NCBI RefSeq assembly: GCF_002003465.1
Contig: NZ_BDDQ01000050.1
Location: 1 to 64,000 of the forward strand
DNA from: Caenibacillus caldisaponilyticus
Lineage (GTDB): Bacteria; Bacillota; Bacilli; Bacillales; Sporolactobacillaceae
Length of the DNA: 64,000 bases
Reading direction: 5' to 3'
Positions 35,148-43,696 of this stretch are shown in pieces. A program made the translations under genes and the position numbers. Below the pieces are notes generated by a model. It had not been told where the DNA came from, made no database searches, and saw only the letters and a list, made by a program, of their open reading frames with translations. Position 1 is the first letter of the stretch; each line of letters opens with the position of its first letter.

Positions 35148-35851
35148 TTTTTCTTCGGCTCCTCCAATTTGTATCCCAATCCGCGGATGGTTTTAATATA
35201 GAGCGGTTTGCGCGTATTTTCTTCGATTTTCTCCCTTAAATGGCTGACGTGCACATCGACGATGCGCGTGTCTCCGGCGAATTCATAATCCCATACTCGC
35301 TCCAACAGCTGTTCCCTGGACAGGACGCGCCCTTTATTTCTCGCCAAATATACGAGCAGCTCAAACTCTTTCGGCGTCAGGTCAAGCTCCGTTCCGCGAA
35401 GGAAAGCTTCATAACGGCCCGGATAAATTTCCAGCTCGCCGATCGTTATTTTCTCGTCGTTGGATTCCGAAGCGGTTTCCGGCTGAGCGGTGCGCCGCAA
35501 AATCGCCTTCACGCGCGCGACGACTTCCCTCGGGCTGAACGGCTTCGTCATATAGTCGTCGGCGCCGAGTTCCAGGCCGAGCACTTTGTCGAATTCCTCA
35601 TCTTTTGCCGTCAACATGAGGATCGGGGTCATGATTTTCTTAAACCTGAGATCCCGGCAAACATCGAGCCCGTCCTTGCCCGGCAGCATGAGGTCAAGGA
35701 TGATGAGATCGGGTTGTTCTTTTTCAGCGACTTCGAGCGCAGTCAGCCCATCGCCGGCCGTCACGACGTCGTACCCCGCCTGGGTCAGATTAAATTGCAA
35801 CAAGGTGACGATGGACGGTTCGTCATCGACGACCATGATTTTTCTTTTCAA
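35144..35851 (-). CDS. phoP: Phosphate response regulator PhoP
   Basis: A 235-residue OmpR-type regulator: receiver with acidic pair Asp9/Asp10, phosphorylation site Asp53 in LIILDLMLPG, TAKDEEFDKVLGLELGADDYMTKPFSPREV, then a winged helix with TPKEFELLVYLARNKGRVLSREQLLERVW. Start TTG at 35851 gives the expected N-terminus (KRKIMVVDDEPS), with GAGGGG upstream. It overlaps phoR. It should bind the Pho boxes upstream of pstS found at 39707-39745. Confidence 0.95.
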   Translation of the reverse strand: MKRKIMVVDDEPSIVTLLQFNLTQAGYDVVTAGDGLTALEVAEKEQPDLIILDLMLPGKDGLDVCRDLRFKKIMTPILMLTAKDEEFDKVLGLELGADDYMTKPFSPREVVARVKAILRRTAQPETASESNDEKITIGELEIYPGRYEAFLRGTELDLTPKEFELLVYLARNKGRVLSREQLLERVWDYEFAGDTRIVDVHVSHLREKIEENTRKPLYIKTIRGLGYKLEEPKKK

Positions 35852-36006
35852 CCGATTCGCACGCCCCTCAACATTCTTTTTATTTATAATGTACCATATC
35901 GGACGGCAAGCATCGAACGATTGAAGAAAAGCGGTTTGCCGTCGGTCCAGCGTTCGCTGCAACGCGGCGTCCCGATCGCCGGCGACGGATGAAGCGCCGG
36001 CGAAAA

Positions 36007-36819
36007 TCAGCCGAACTGGCCGCTGATATACGATTTTGTGCGCGTGTGGGTCGGATTTTCAAACAAATCGCGGGTATTTCCGAATTCCACCAAGGTGCCT
36101 TCGTAAAAGAAGGCGGTTTGATCGGCAATGCGCGCGGCTTGCTGCATGTTGTGCGTGACGATGACGATCGTGATCCGCTTCTTCAGGGACATTAAAAGTT
36201 CCTCAATTTTCGCCGTGGAAACGGGATCAAGCGCGGACGTCGGTTCGTCGAGCAAGAGAACCTTCGGCTTCATGGCGAGCGCTCGCGCCAAACAAAGCCG
36301 TTGCTGTTGGCCGCCCGACAAAGACAGAGCGGAATGCTTGAGCCGGTCTTTCGTCTCATCCCATAATCCCGCGAGTTTCAGGCTTTCTTCCACGGCGTTT
36401 TCCAGCACATCCTTTTTACGGATGCCCGCGCATTTCAGGCCGTGGGTGACGTTATCAAAAATCGATTTCGGAAAGGGGTTCGGCTTTTGGAAGAGCATAC
36501 CGATTTCTTTGCGCAAGCTTACAACATCCACGGAGGCATCCAAAAGGTTGATCCCTTCATATAGGATTTCCCCTTTGCAAACCGCGCCCGGTATCAGATC
36601 GTTCATGCGGTTGATCGAGCGCAAAAACGTCGATTTGCCGCAACCGGACGGGCCGATCAACGCGGTGATCGCGTGTTTTTTAATCTCCATGGACACGTTT
36701 TTCACGGCGTGATTTGAGCCGTAAAAGACGTTGAGGTTGTTCACCTTCAGTTCGGTTTCCATCGCCTCGGGGTTCGGCTGAACAATTCTTTTCTCCTTTT
36801 CCAAAGTCAACACGTACAT
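36007..36819 (-). CDS. pstB: Phosphate ABC transporter ATPase PstB
   Basis: A 270-residue ATPase with Walker [10 protein letters not shown] (56-64), [15 protein letters not shown], signature [12 protein letters not shown], Walker [14 protein letters not shown] and [12 protein letters not shown]. These are diagnostic for PstB, including the PNPFP segment. It energises phosphate import with PstA and PstC. Twelve bases after the pstA stop; last gene of pstSCAB, about 150 bases ahead of phoP. AAAGG SD before the ATG. Confidence 0.96.
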   Translation of the reverse strand: MYVLTLEKEKRIVQPNPEAMETELKVNNLNVFYGSNHAVKNVSMEIKKHAITALIGPSGCGKSTFLRSINRMNDLIPGAVCKGEILYEGINLLDASVDVVSLRKEIGMLFQKPNPFPKSIFDNVTHGLKCAGIRKKDVLENAVEESLKLAGLWDETKDRLKHSALSLSGGQQQRLCLARALAMKPKVLLLDEPTSALDPVSTAKIEELLMSLKKRITIVIVTHNMQQAARIADQTAFFYEGTLVEFGNTRDLFENPTHTRTKSYISGQFG

Positions 36820-36831
36820 CCCAACCTTTCA

Positions 36832-37716
36832 TTATTTTCCCGACCAACGTTTTTCAATCAAAGCGCCGACGAGGCGGGCGATGATGTTGAAGAGCAAAAC
36901 GACGATCACGAGGACGGCGGAAGATCCCGCCGCAACGATTTTCGCGTCCGGAATGATGCCGTTCGTGTTCACTGCCCAAATGTGAACGGACAACGTTTCC
37001 GCCGAGCGAAACGGGTTGATGGGCGATTGCGGCGACATCGGGTTCCAATCGCCGAAATTTAAATTAGGCGTCGATAAACCCGCGGTAAAGAGAAGCGCCG
37101 CCGATTCGCCGAACACGCGGCCGACCGATAAGATGATCCCCGTCAACAATCCCGGGAATGCCGCGGGCAATAGCACGGTTCGAATCGTTTGCCAATGCGT
37201 CGCTCCAAGCGCGAAGCTCGCTTCTTTTTGATCCCGGGCCACCGCCGCCAGCGCGTCTTCGGTGACGCGGATGATGACCGGCAGATTAAAAATCGTCAAC
37301 GCCAACGCCCCGGACAGAACGGAGTATCCCCAATGAAAGGTGTTGACGAACAAAAGCATCCCGAACATCCCGACGATGATGGACGGCAAAGAAGCGAGCA
37401 CTTCCACGCAGGAACGCAAGAAAGCCGTGATTTTATTCGGGCGCGCATATTCCGCAAGATAGATGCCGCCCGCGATGCCGAGCGGAACGGAAAAGAACAT
37501 CGTCATCAGCAGCATATAAAATGAATTCCATAATTGGTTTTTTATTCCCCCGCCCGCCTGAAACGTGCTGGCATCAGCTGTGAGAAAATGCCAATCGATG
37601 TGGCTGACGCCTTGAAAGACGATATAGCCCAACAGGGAAAAGAGGGTTCCCGCCGTGATGGCGGCACAAAGGATAAAACAAAGCGTGGCGAGGCGATCCG
37701 TGACTTTAGCATTCAA
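36832..37716 (-). CDS. pstA: Phosphate ABC transporter permease PstA
   Basis: A 294-residue permease with six membrane helices and the inner-membrane component loop EASFALGATHWQTIRTVLLPAAFPG that contacts PstB. SIIVGMFGM and SGALALTIFNLPVIIRVTEDAL are typical PstA. The start is TTG at 37716, overlapping the pstC TGA, with GGAGGA seven bases upstream. Confidence 0.95.
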   Translation of the reverse strand: MNAKVTDRLATLCFILCAAITAGTLFSLLGYIVFQGVSHIDWHFLTADASTFQAGGGIKNQLWNSFYMLLMTMFFSVPLGIAGGIYLAEYARPNKITAFLRSCVEVLASLPSIIVGMFGMLLFVNTFHWGYSVLSGALALTIFNLPVIIRVTEDALAAVARDQKEASFALGATHWQTIRTVLLPAAFPGLLTGIILSVGRVFGESAALLFTAGLSTPNLNFGDWNPMSPQSPINPFRSAETLSVHIWAVNTNGIIPDAKIVAAGSSAVLVIVVLLFNIIARLVGALIEKRWSGK

Positions 37717-38672
37717 GACGATCTCCTCCTATAGGACAAAAAGCGGATGACGAGTATAAAAAGATAAGACATGGCGAGCAGAATGAGACCGAGCGACCAA
37801 AGCGCGTCATTTTGGAGGCTCCCGTAAGTCGTCTCGCCGAGGCTCGAAGTGATCATCGTCGTCAACGTCGCCGCCGGTTCCGTCAAAGAATGCGGAATTT
37901 GCGCCGTATTGCCGATGACCATTTGAACGGCCAAGGCCTCACCGAATGCTCTGGCCATCCCGAGAATGACAGCGGTGAGTACGGACGGCAGCGCCGCCGG
38001 CACGACCACCCTATAAATGGTCTGCCATCGAGTCGCTCCGAGTGCCAGAGAGGCTTCCCTTAAATGATTGGGTACGGATTGAAAAGCGTCGGCAGCGACG
38101 GTCGTCACCGTCGGCAAGATCATGATGCCGAGGACGATTCCCGCTGCGAGCAGCCCAAAGCCGATGCCGCCAAGGTGATCGCGAATGAACGGGACGATCA
38201 CCGTCAATCCGATGAAACCGTAGACGACCGACGGGATGCCGACGAGCAGTTCCATGACGGGCCGCATCAATTTTTGTCCACGTTTTTTCGCGATTTCCGT
38301 CATGAAGATCGCCGTGCCCAAGGCAATGGGCGTTGCGATCGCGACGGACAACAACGTCACGGCAAAGGACCCGAACAGCAAGGGGAGAGCGCCGAACGAC
38401 GGCGGGTTCGCGTTCGGATTCCATTCGCCGGCGACGAACATTTCGATGACACTGATTCCATCAATGAGAAATGAATGCAAGCCTTTCACGATGAGAAAAA
38501 CAGTCAAGGCGACGGTAGCGGCCATTATGAGAAGGGCCGCCGAAAAAATAAAGATTTTTGCCTTTAAGTCCCGGTCGCTCCACGTCTTTCCTTTTAAAAG
38601 ATGCTGCGCGCGGGCGGCACGACCGGTCGATGGCATTGTGAGTTCGTTGCGTTCTGACGCCAATCCCATCAC
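37713..38672 (-). CDS. pstC: Phosphate ABC transporter permease PstC
   Basis: A 319-residue permease with six membrane helices and the EAA-type loop EASLALGATRWQTIYRVVVPAALPS. FLIVKGLHSFLIDG and GIPSVVYGFIGL are characteristic of PstC. The exact start is uncertain: the ATG codons at 38672/38669 sit almost on the GGAG SD, while a TTG six bases later has better spacing. A hairpin separates it from pstS. Confidence 0.94.
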   Translation of the reverse strand: MMGLASERNELTMPSTGRAARAQHLLKGKTWSDRDLKAKIFIFSAALLIMAATVALTVFLIVKGLHSFLIDGISVIEMFVAGEWNPNANPPSFGALPLLFGSFAVTLLSVAIATPIALGTAIFMTEIAKKRGQKLMRPVMELLVGIPSVVYGFIGLTVIVPFIRDHLGGIGFGLLAAGIVLGIMILPTVTTVAADAFQSVPNHLREASLALGATRWQTIYRVVVPAALPSVLTAVILGMARAFGEALAVQMVIGNTAQIPHSLTEPAATLTTMITSSLGETTYGSLQNDALWSLGLILLAMSYLFILVIRFLSYRRRSS

Positions 38673-38682
38673 TCCTTAAATC

Positions 38683-38716
38683 AAAAAATCCGGTAGCGGG
38701 GGCAAACACCCCCGCT
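38683..38716 (-). terminator. Attenuating terminator between pstS and pstC
   Basis: Perfect stem AGCGGGGG (38695-38702) with CCCCCGCT (38709-38716). Six T on the minus strand at 38688-38683. Within an operon such a hairpin allows more PstS than permease. Confidence 0.75.
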
Positions 38717-38742
38717 TTCCGATTTTCCGTCGATTCACGGAC

Positions 38743-39648
38743 TTACTTTTTCGTCACGTTCCCGTTGGCATCGCGTTCGACTTTCATCGCCGTGATCGGG
38801 ATGTAGCCTTGGGACGGGAGAAGTTGGTTTTGAACCGTGTCGCTCATCATGTAGTCGAGAAAAGCCTTCGTCAAGCCTTTCGGTTCGCCTTTCGTGTACA
38901 TGTGTTCATAGGCCCAGATCGGGAATTTTCCGTTTTCGACGTTTTCGTTGGTCGCTTCGACGCCGTCGATGCTCGCTTTGACGACCGAATCATCGAAGTA
39001 GGAGAAGGCGAGATAACCGATGGCTCCAGGCGTTTCGGCGATGATTTTCTTCACCGTGTTCGAGGCGTCTTGCGTAATGCCTTTCGCCGGTTTGGCGCCG
39101 TCGAGCGCATATTTTTGGAAGGTTGCGAGCGTTCCCGAACCATCCGGACGGTTGACCAGCGTGATTTTCAAGTTTTTACCGCCCACTTCGGACCAGTTTT
39201 TCACTTTCCCGGTGAAGATGGCGATCAAATCTTTTTTGGAAAGATTGGTGACGCCAGCCTCTTTATTGATGGCCGCGGTCATGCCGACAACGGCGACTTT
39301 GTAGTCTTTCAATTGATCGGCGGGAATCCCTTCTTTTTCTTCGGCAAACACATCGGACATGCCGATGGCGAAGTTTCCTTTCGCGACTTCGCTCAAGCCC
39401 GTGCCGCTGCCGCCGCCTTGGACTTCGATGACCGCGTCAGGATGATCTTGTTGATATTGTTTCGCAGCTGCGGCGGCCAAAGGCTGCAACGCCGTGGAAC
39501 CGCCGATCGTGATCGATCCGGAAGCGTCCGTCGATTTTTTGCTTTCCGCTTTCGTTCCGCTGCTTGTTTTTTCCGAATGGCCGCAGGCGGCTGCAAAAAC
39601 GAGAACAAACAACAACAGTAAGGATAATACTGCTTTTTTATACGCCAT
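38743..39648 (-). CDS. pstS: Phosphate-binding lipoprotein PstS
   Basis: A 301-residue binding protein. The signal peptide ends in FAAAC, so Cys22 is the probable lipidated residue, followed by a Ser/Lys-rich linker. Phosphate-binding segments are ITIGGSTALQPLA, GGGSGTGLSEVAKGNFAIGMSD and NRPDGSGTLATFQKYAL. It captures phosphate outside the membrane and passes it to PstCA. Its promoter carries four Pho boxes. First and probably most strongly expressed gene of pstSCAB. Confidence 0.95.
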   Translation of the reverse strand: MAYKKAVLSLLLLFVLVFAAACGHSEKTSSGTKAESKKSTDASGSITIGGSTALQPLAAAAAKQYQQDHPDAVIEVQGGGSGTGLSEVAKGNFAIGMSDVFAEEKEGIPADQLKDYKVAVVGMTAAINKEAGVTNLSKKDLIAIFTGKVKNWSEVGGKNLKITLVNRPDGSGTLATFQKYALDGAKPAKGITQDASNTVKKIIAETPGAIGYLAFSYFDDSVVKASIDGVEATNENVENGKFPIWAYEHMYTKGEPKGLTKAFLDYMMSDTVQNQLLPSQGYIPITAMKVERDANGNVTKK

Positions 39649-39693
39649 TCCTTAATCCCCTTTTCCCTGATTTATTTTCCCTTCGTCTATGAG

Positions 39694-39745
39694 ATTAAAG
39701 GGAAAAGGTAAAAAGCGTTTGAAGGCCATGTTAATGTTTTGTAAA
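39694..39745 (-). promoter_or_regulatory. Pho box and promoter of pstSCAB
   Basis: Read on the minus strand: TTTACA (39745-39740), TTAACA (39734-39729), TTCAAA (39723-39718) and TTTACC (39712-39707), each exactly 11 bases apart. This is the PhoP recognition pattern TT(A/T/C)ACA with five-base spacers. A -10-like TTTAAT follows at 39699-39694. Position and period match activation of pst in Bacillus. Confidence 0.9.
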
Positions 39746-39905
39746 GGTTAGCGTCCATTCTGGAAACATTTTTGCAAGCGCTTTTTAATTTAAGTCTTTT
39801 AATATTAAATATTTTTTGATATTATGTTCCCATCCCCCTTCATCTGGGGACGGATGCAAATGGCAACGGGAAACCTTCAATCCTATTTGTGCGAGGTGAA
39901 GCACC

Positions 39906-41414
39906 GTGGAATGGGGAGTAGGCATTTCTTTAACGATTTATATGGTGGGCATGTTAGCGATTGGCTATTGGTCCTATAAACGGACCCATAACCTATCTGA
40001 TTATATGTTGGGCGGGCGCGCGCTCGGTCCCGCGGTCACGGCCTTATCCGCCGGCGCATCCGATATGAGCGGTTGGCTGCTCATGGGGCTGCCGGGCGCA
40101 TTGTACGCCTCAGGGGTTTCCAGCGCTTGGATCGCCATTGGCCTGACGATCGGCGCCTATTTGAATTATTTGCTCCTCGCCCCGCGCTTGCGCGTTTACA
40201 CGGAATTGGCAGATGATTCGATTACCATTCCCGATTTTTTGGAAAATCGGTTTAAAGATGATTCGAAATTATTGAGGCTCATTTCCGGCCTTGTGATCCT
40301 GGTCTTCTTTACGCTTTACGTTTCATCCGGGATGGTCTCAGGCGGCACGCTTTTTGAAAGCACTTTCAACCTCGATTATCGCTTAGGCATGGTGTTGACC
40401 GGGGGCGTCGTCGTCGCTTACACGTTGTTCGGCGGCTTTCTCGCCGTCAGCATGACCGATTTCGTCCAGGGGACGATCATGTTCATCGCTTTGATCCTCG
40501 TGCCGATCATCACCATTACCGACGTCGGCGGCACGCACAATATGCTGCATGACATTCGCCACATCGATCCATCTCTGCTAGACTTTTTCAAAGGCACGTC
40601 GTTCATCGGCATCGTTTCCCTTTTTGCCTGGGGTCTCGGCTACTTCGGCCAGCCGCATATCATCGTTCGGTTCATGGCCATCAAAACCCCGCACGAGCTG
40701 AAATCCGCACGGCGCATCGGCATCGGATGGATGATCCTGTCGCTGCTCGGCGCGATGATCAGCGGATTGGCCGGTATTGCTTATTTCGCCCATCACGGGG
40801 GGCCTTTGAAAAATCCTGAAACCGTCTATATTAAACTGGCGGACATTTTGTTTAACCCGTTCATCACCGGCTTTTTGCTCGCGGCGGTGTTGGCGGCAGT
40901 CATGAGCACGATCTCCTCGCAGCTGCTCGTCACGTCGAGCGCCGTGACCGAAGACTTTTATAAAACGTTCTTCAGGAGAAACGCGACGGACAAGGAGCTC
41001 GTCCTCATCGGACGCGGCGCGGTGCTCACCATCGCCGTCATCGCCATGGTCATGGCGTATACGCCGAACGACACGATTTTGAATCTCGTCGGCCATGCCT
41101 GGGCCGGATTCGGATCGGCCTTCGGTCCCGTCCTGTTGCTCAGCCTGTATTGGAAACGGATGACGCGCGGAGGGGCGCTCGCCGGCATGCTGGTCGGAGG
41201 ACTGACCGTGATTTTTTGGCTGAACATCCACAGCTTGAATCATCTGTTCCCGATGCCCCATTCGCTCTTGTGGGCAGCCGACAACGTTTATGAAATGATT
41301 CCGGGGTTCTTCCTTTCTCTCGCCGCGGTCGTCATCGCCAGCTTGCTGACGCCCGAGCCGAAGGCAAATGTCCTCGACCGCTTTGATGAGATGAAAAAGC
41401 AAATGGCCCAATAA
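39906..41414 (+). CDS. putP: Sodium/proline symporter PutP
   Basis: A 502-residue, 13-helix sodium:solute symporter. Typical blocks are YKRTHNLSDYMLGGRALGPAVTALSAGASDMSGWLLMGLPGALYASG, then GGFLAVSMTDFVQGTIMF and AVMSTISSQLLVTSSAVTEDFYK. They match PutP/OpuE rather than pantothenate or glucose carriers. It imports proline with Na+, for nutrition or osmoprotection. Monocistronic, with a terminator eight bases after its stop. A weak cre-like sequence lies upstream near 39773. Confidence 0.92.
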   Translation: MEWGVGISLTIYMVGMLAIGYWSYKRTHNLSDYMLGGRALGPAVTALSAGASDMSGWLLMGLPGALYASGVSSAWIAIGLTIGAYLNYLLLAPRLRVYTELADDSITIPDFLENRFKDDSKLLRLISGLVILVFFTLYVSSGMVSGGTLFESTFNLDYRLGMVLTGGVVVAYTLFGGFLAVSMTDFVQGTIMFIALILVPIITITDVGGTHNMLHDIRHIDPSLLDFFKGTSFIGIVSLFAWGLGYFGQPHIIVRFMAIKTPHELKSARRIGIGWMILSLLGAMISGLAGIAYFAHHGGPLKNPETVYIKLADILFNPFITGFLLAAVLAAVMSTISSQLLVTSSAVTEDFYKTFFRRNATDKELVLIGRGAVLTIAVIAMVMAYTPNDTILNLVGHAWAGFGSAFGPVLLLSLYWKRMTRGGALAGMLVGGLTVIFWLNIHSLNHLFPMPHSLLWAADNVYEMIPGFFLSLAAVVIASLLTPEPKANVLDRFDEMKKQMAQ

Positions 41415-41421
41415 ACGAAAA

Positions 41422-41452
41422 AACCGACGGATTTTTCACCGTCGGTTTTTTA
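41422..41452. terminator. Bidirectional terminator between putP and wrbA
   Basis: Nine-base stem AACCGACGG (41422-41430) with CCGTCGGTT (41439-41447). T-run on the plus strand and A-run before the stem, so it can serve both convergent genes. Confidence 0.85.
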
Positions 41453-41479
41453 TTTAACAGCGCGCCGCGCTTCAGCGGC

Positions 41480-42097
41480 TTATTCTCCTTTCAAACCGGC
41501 TTTCACCCAAGCGGCGACTTGAACGGTGCGTTTCGCCTGATGCTTGATCGCTTCCGTCGCATCGACTTGCCACGTCCCGTCGGCACCAACCGTTACGCTC
41601 GTGCCGTAGGGATTGCCGCCGCCGGCGAAAATGGACGGATCGGTGAACCCGGGCGCGACGACGATCGCTCCCCAGTGATACATCGTCGTATAGAGCGACA
41701 AAATCGTTTCTTCTTGGCCGCCGTGCGGATTTTGCGCGGACGACATCGCGCTGACGACTTTATTGGCAAGTTTGCCTTGAGCCCACAAGCCTCCGGTGGT
41801 GTCGATAAATTGTTTCAATTGGGACGGGACATTGCCGAACCGCGTCGGAACGCTGAAGATGATGGCATCGGCCCATTCGAGATCTTCAAGGGTCGCGGGC
41901 GGCACATCTTTCGTTTCTTCGACATGCTTTTTCCAGGCCGGATTGGAAGCGATGGCCGATTCGGGAGCGAGTTCCTGAACCTTCGCCACCTTTACTTCCG
42001 CGCCGGCTTCCTTCGCCGCTTCCGCCGCAATTTGCGCCATCTTATAGTTCGTACCGGTCGAGCTGTAGTAAATAACGGCTAATTTGACGTTTTCCAC
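41480..42097 (-). CDS. wrbA: NAD(P)H:quinone oxidoreductase WrbA
   Basis: A 205-residue flavodoxin-fold protein with the WrbA pattern: AVIYYSSTGTNYKMAQ FMN loop, IIFSVPTRFGNVPSQLKQFIDTTGGLWAQGKLANKVVSAMSSAQNPHGGQEETI, then YGTSVTVGADG. It reduces quinones by two electrons, preventing semiquinone formation. Its promoter contains an MhqR-type box and an MhqR-like gene lies just upstream, which supports a quinone-stress role. The 160-base leader holds two hairpins (42142-42158 and 42176-42199). Confidence 0.92.
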   Translation of the reverse strand: MENVKLAVIYYSSTGTNYKMAQIAAEAAKEAGAEVKVAKVQELAPESAIASNPAWKKHVEETKDVPPATLEDLEWADAIIFSVPTRFGNVPSQLKQFIDTTGGLWAQGKLANKVVSAMSSAQNPHGGQEETILSLYTTMYHWGAIVVAPGFTDPSIFAGGGNPYGTSVTVGADGTWQVDATEAIKHQAKRTVQVAAWVKAGLKGE

Positions 42098-42141
42098 GCC
42101 TCTCCACTCCTTCTATTTTTATGGTGTCGTTGATAGGGAAT

Positions 42142-42199
42142 GGCGGTGGGTGACCGCCGCATCCTCAATGGTTGGAAGCACTTTTTCCAAAAAGTGCTT
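42142..42199. repeat. Two hairpins in the wrbA leader
   Basis: Perfect 11-base arms 42176-42186 and 42189-42199 with a two-base loop, and GGCGGT (42142-42147) with ACCGCC (42153-42158). Neither has a T-run after it. Confidence 0.75.
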
Positions 42200-42267
42200 T
42201 CAGGCCGATAAAGGGTTGAGCAGATAAAGTTAGGTTTCCCATTCCGGTCGGTTTCAGCACGGGCGTT

Positions 42268-42302
42268 ATTATCCTATATTCATATATCTTTAATTCAAGA
42301 TA
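42268..42302 (-). promoter_or_regulatory. wrbA promoter with MhqR-type box
   Basis: TATCTTTAATTCAAGATA (42285-42302) matches 15 of 18 positions of the MhqR operator consensus (tATCTcgaAtTCgAGATa, recalled from B. subtilis work). On the minus strand TTGAAT (42298-42293) could be the -35 and GATAAT (42273-42268) the -10, with the box covering the -35. Confidence 0.65.
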
Positions 42303-42318
42303 TTCGCCTAAAAAAACG

Positions 42319-42750
42319 TTAAAGGTCGCGGGCGTGATAACCGACTTTTTTCAAAAGCTCGATCAAGCGGTCCTTTTCTTCATCGCTGACGCCGGCGAGG
42401 ATTTCCGCCAACGCCCTTCGATGCGACGGAAAGATGCGCTCTATGACGCGGGCGCCTTGTTCCGTGATGCAGGCTTTGATGACCCGCCGATCGCGCGCGT
42501 TCGGCATCCGCGTGATATAGCCCTTTTGTTCCAGTTTGTCGATGACATAAGTCATGCTGCCGCTCGCGAGCAGAATGCGCTCGCCGATCTTCTGGATCGG
42601 TTGCTCGCCTTTATGATAGAGCAATTCCAAGACGGCAAACTCCGTCGGATTCAGCCCGTAGTTGCGAATATCTTTTTCAGCCCGTGCGGCGACCGTCCGA
42701 TAAGCGCGGGACAAAACGACGAACAATTTCAAAGCCTTATCTTCGCTCAA
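42319..42750 (-). CDS. mhqR: MarR-family repressor, MhqR-like
   Basis: A 143-residue MarR protein: ALKLFVVLSRAYRTV, then NYGLNPTEFAVLELLYHKGEQPIQKIGERILLASGSMTYVIDKLEQKGYI and the wing MPNARDRRVI. I place the start at TTG 42750 (AAAGGA ten bases upstream). An in-frame TTG at 42798 overlaps the -10 box TATAAT and so cannot be the start if that promoter is used. A box 16/18 identical to the MhqR operator lies between the -10 and this start, and a second one lies before wrbA. It probably represses itself and wrbA until quinones appear. Naming rests on the operator match. Confidence 0.7.
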   Translation of the reverse strand: MSEDKALKLFVVLSRAYRTVAARAEKDIRNYGLNPTEFAVLELLYHKGEQPIQKIGERILLASGSMTYVIDKLEQKGYITRMPNARDRRVIKACITEQGARVIERIFPSHRRALAEILAGVSDEEKDRLIELLKKVGYHARDL

Positions 42751-42779
42751 ACCTTTCCATTCCTTTACGGCCTGATCAA

Positions 42780-42827
42780 TATCTTGAATTCGAGACAATT
42801 ATACCGCTATGTTTTGGGCCTCGTCAA
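42780..42827 (-). promoter_or_regulatory. Promoter and MhqR-type operator of the MarR gene
   Basis: -35 TTGACG (42827-42822), 18-base spacer, -10 TATAAT (42803-42798). The box TATCTTGAATTCGAGACA (42780-42797), matching 16 of 18 consensus positions, starts directly after the -10 and covers the transcription start. Confidence 0.8.
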
Positions 42828-42958
42828 ATTCCATGCCTTCATAATTTGTGGTGCCGTCGGGCATCTTATACCATGGGGCGATCCTCCGCTTTTGAACACG
42901 GTCGGAAACGCCAGCGAAGCCGGCCTGTCTATTAAAACATCGATGGGAGGTGCGCGGG

Positions 42959-43216
42959 TTGCCGGATCCTTATCTCTGCCCGAACTGCAAAACCAACAAA
43001 ACCCGATTCAATTTGATCGAACAAGTCGCCACACCGGTCCGCCTCGATCCCAATACGGGTTCCATCGTCGAGAATTTTGCGGATCGAAGTCCCGATCCTT
43101 TTCATTTGCCGTACAGAGGACCGGAGCTGAAAGTTCAATGCGCCGTTTGCGGCGTCATCGATGATGAAATCGCCTTTATCAAACGCGCGCAATCCATGGC
43201 CAAGCAAATACCGTGA
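42959..43216 (+). CDS. Small zinc-ribbon-like protein
   Basis: An 85-residue protein with CPNC at residues 7-10 and CAVC near residue 61, a pair of CxxC knuckles that would bind one zinc. Between them lies a stretch predicting beta structure (VATPVRLDPNTGSIVENF). Start is TTG at 42959 with GGAGG eight bases ahead; a GTG nine bases earlier is too close to the SD. Hsp20 follows after 40 bases, so cotranscription is likely. No named family recognised. Confidence 0.65.
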   Translation: MPDPYLCPNCKTNKTRFNLIEQVATPVRLDPNTGSIVENFADRSPDPFHLPYRGPELKVQCAVCGVIDDEIAFIKRAQSMAKQIP

Positions 43217-43256
43217 GATACCGATGCCCGTAATCAGAAAATAGGAGGTTGATGCC

Positions 43257-43691
43257 ATGGCATTCTTTCCTTACGAACCTTCTCGCGGCATCGCGCATTG
43301 GCGCCATGCCCTCAATCATACGTTCCCGGAAGATCTTCATCCGTTGTTCCGGGAAAGATGGATCGGCCCGACCATCGACATCCATGAAACCGATAAGGAA
43401 GTGGTCGCGACTTGTGATTTGCCGGGGTTGGCAAGCAAAGAAGACGTCGACGTTCACGTTGACGACAACGTATTAACCATTAAAGGAACGATTCGACGCG
43501 AAGAAATGTTTCAAGAACACCAGATCCATCACCGCGAGCGCTTCGTCGGCAGCTTCCACCGTTCCGTGACCCTTCCGGCGGCGGTGGATGAAACGAAAAC
43601 AACGGCGGTTTATAAGAACGGTGTCCTTGAAATTCATATGCCGAAGCGTCAAGGAAACGCCCAACGTCGGATCGACATCGATTTTCATTAA
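43257..43691 (+). CDS. Hsp20 small heat-shock protein
   Basis: A 144-residue alpha-crystallin-type chaperone. The crystallin domain runs from about residue 38 to 130: PTIDIHETDKEVVATCDLPGLASKEDVDVHVDDNVLTIKGTI, then HRSVTLPAAVDETKTTAVYKNGVLEIHMPK. It holds unfolding proteins in an ATP-independent way. AGGAGG precedes the ATG. No CIRCE element is visible upstream. The short N-terminal arm is typical of Bacillus YocM/CotM-like members, but I do not assign a name. Confidence 0.88.
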   Translation: MAFFPYEPSRGIAHWRHALNHTFPEDLHPLFRERWIGPTIDIHETDKEVVATCDLPGLASKEDVDVHVDDNVLTIKGTIRREEMFQEHQIHHRERFVGSFHRSVTLPAAVDETKTTAVYKNGVLEIHMPKRQGNAQRRIDIDFH

Positions 43692-43696
43692 AACAC

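Noticed and set aside
38809-39621. 270-codon open frame opposite pstS
   Set aside because: Shadow of pstS; composition is very Phe/Arg/Asp rich and has no homologous feel.
39773-39786. cre-like TGCAAGCGCTTTTT before putP
   Set aside because: Three mismatches to the CcpA consensus; too weak to call.
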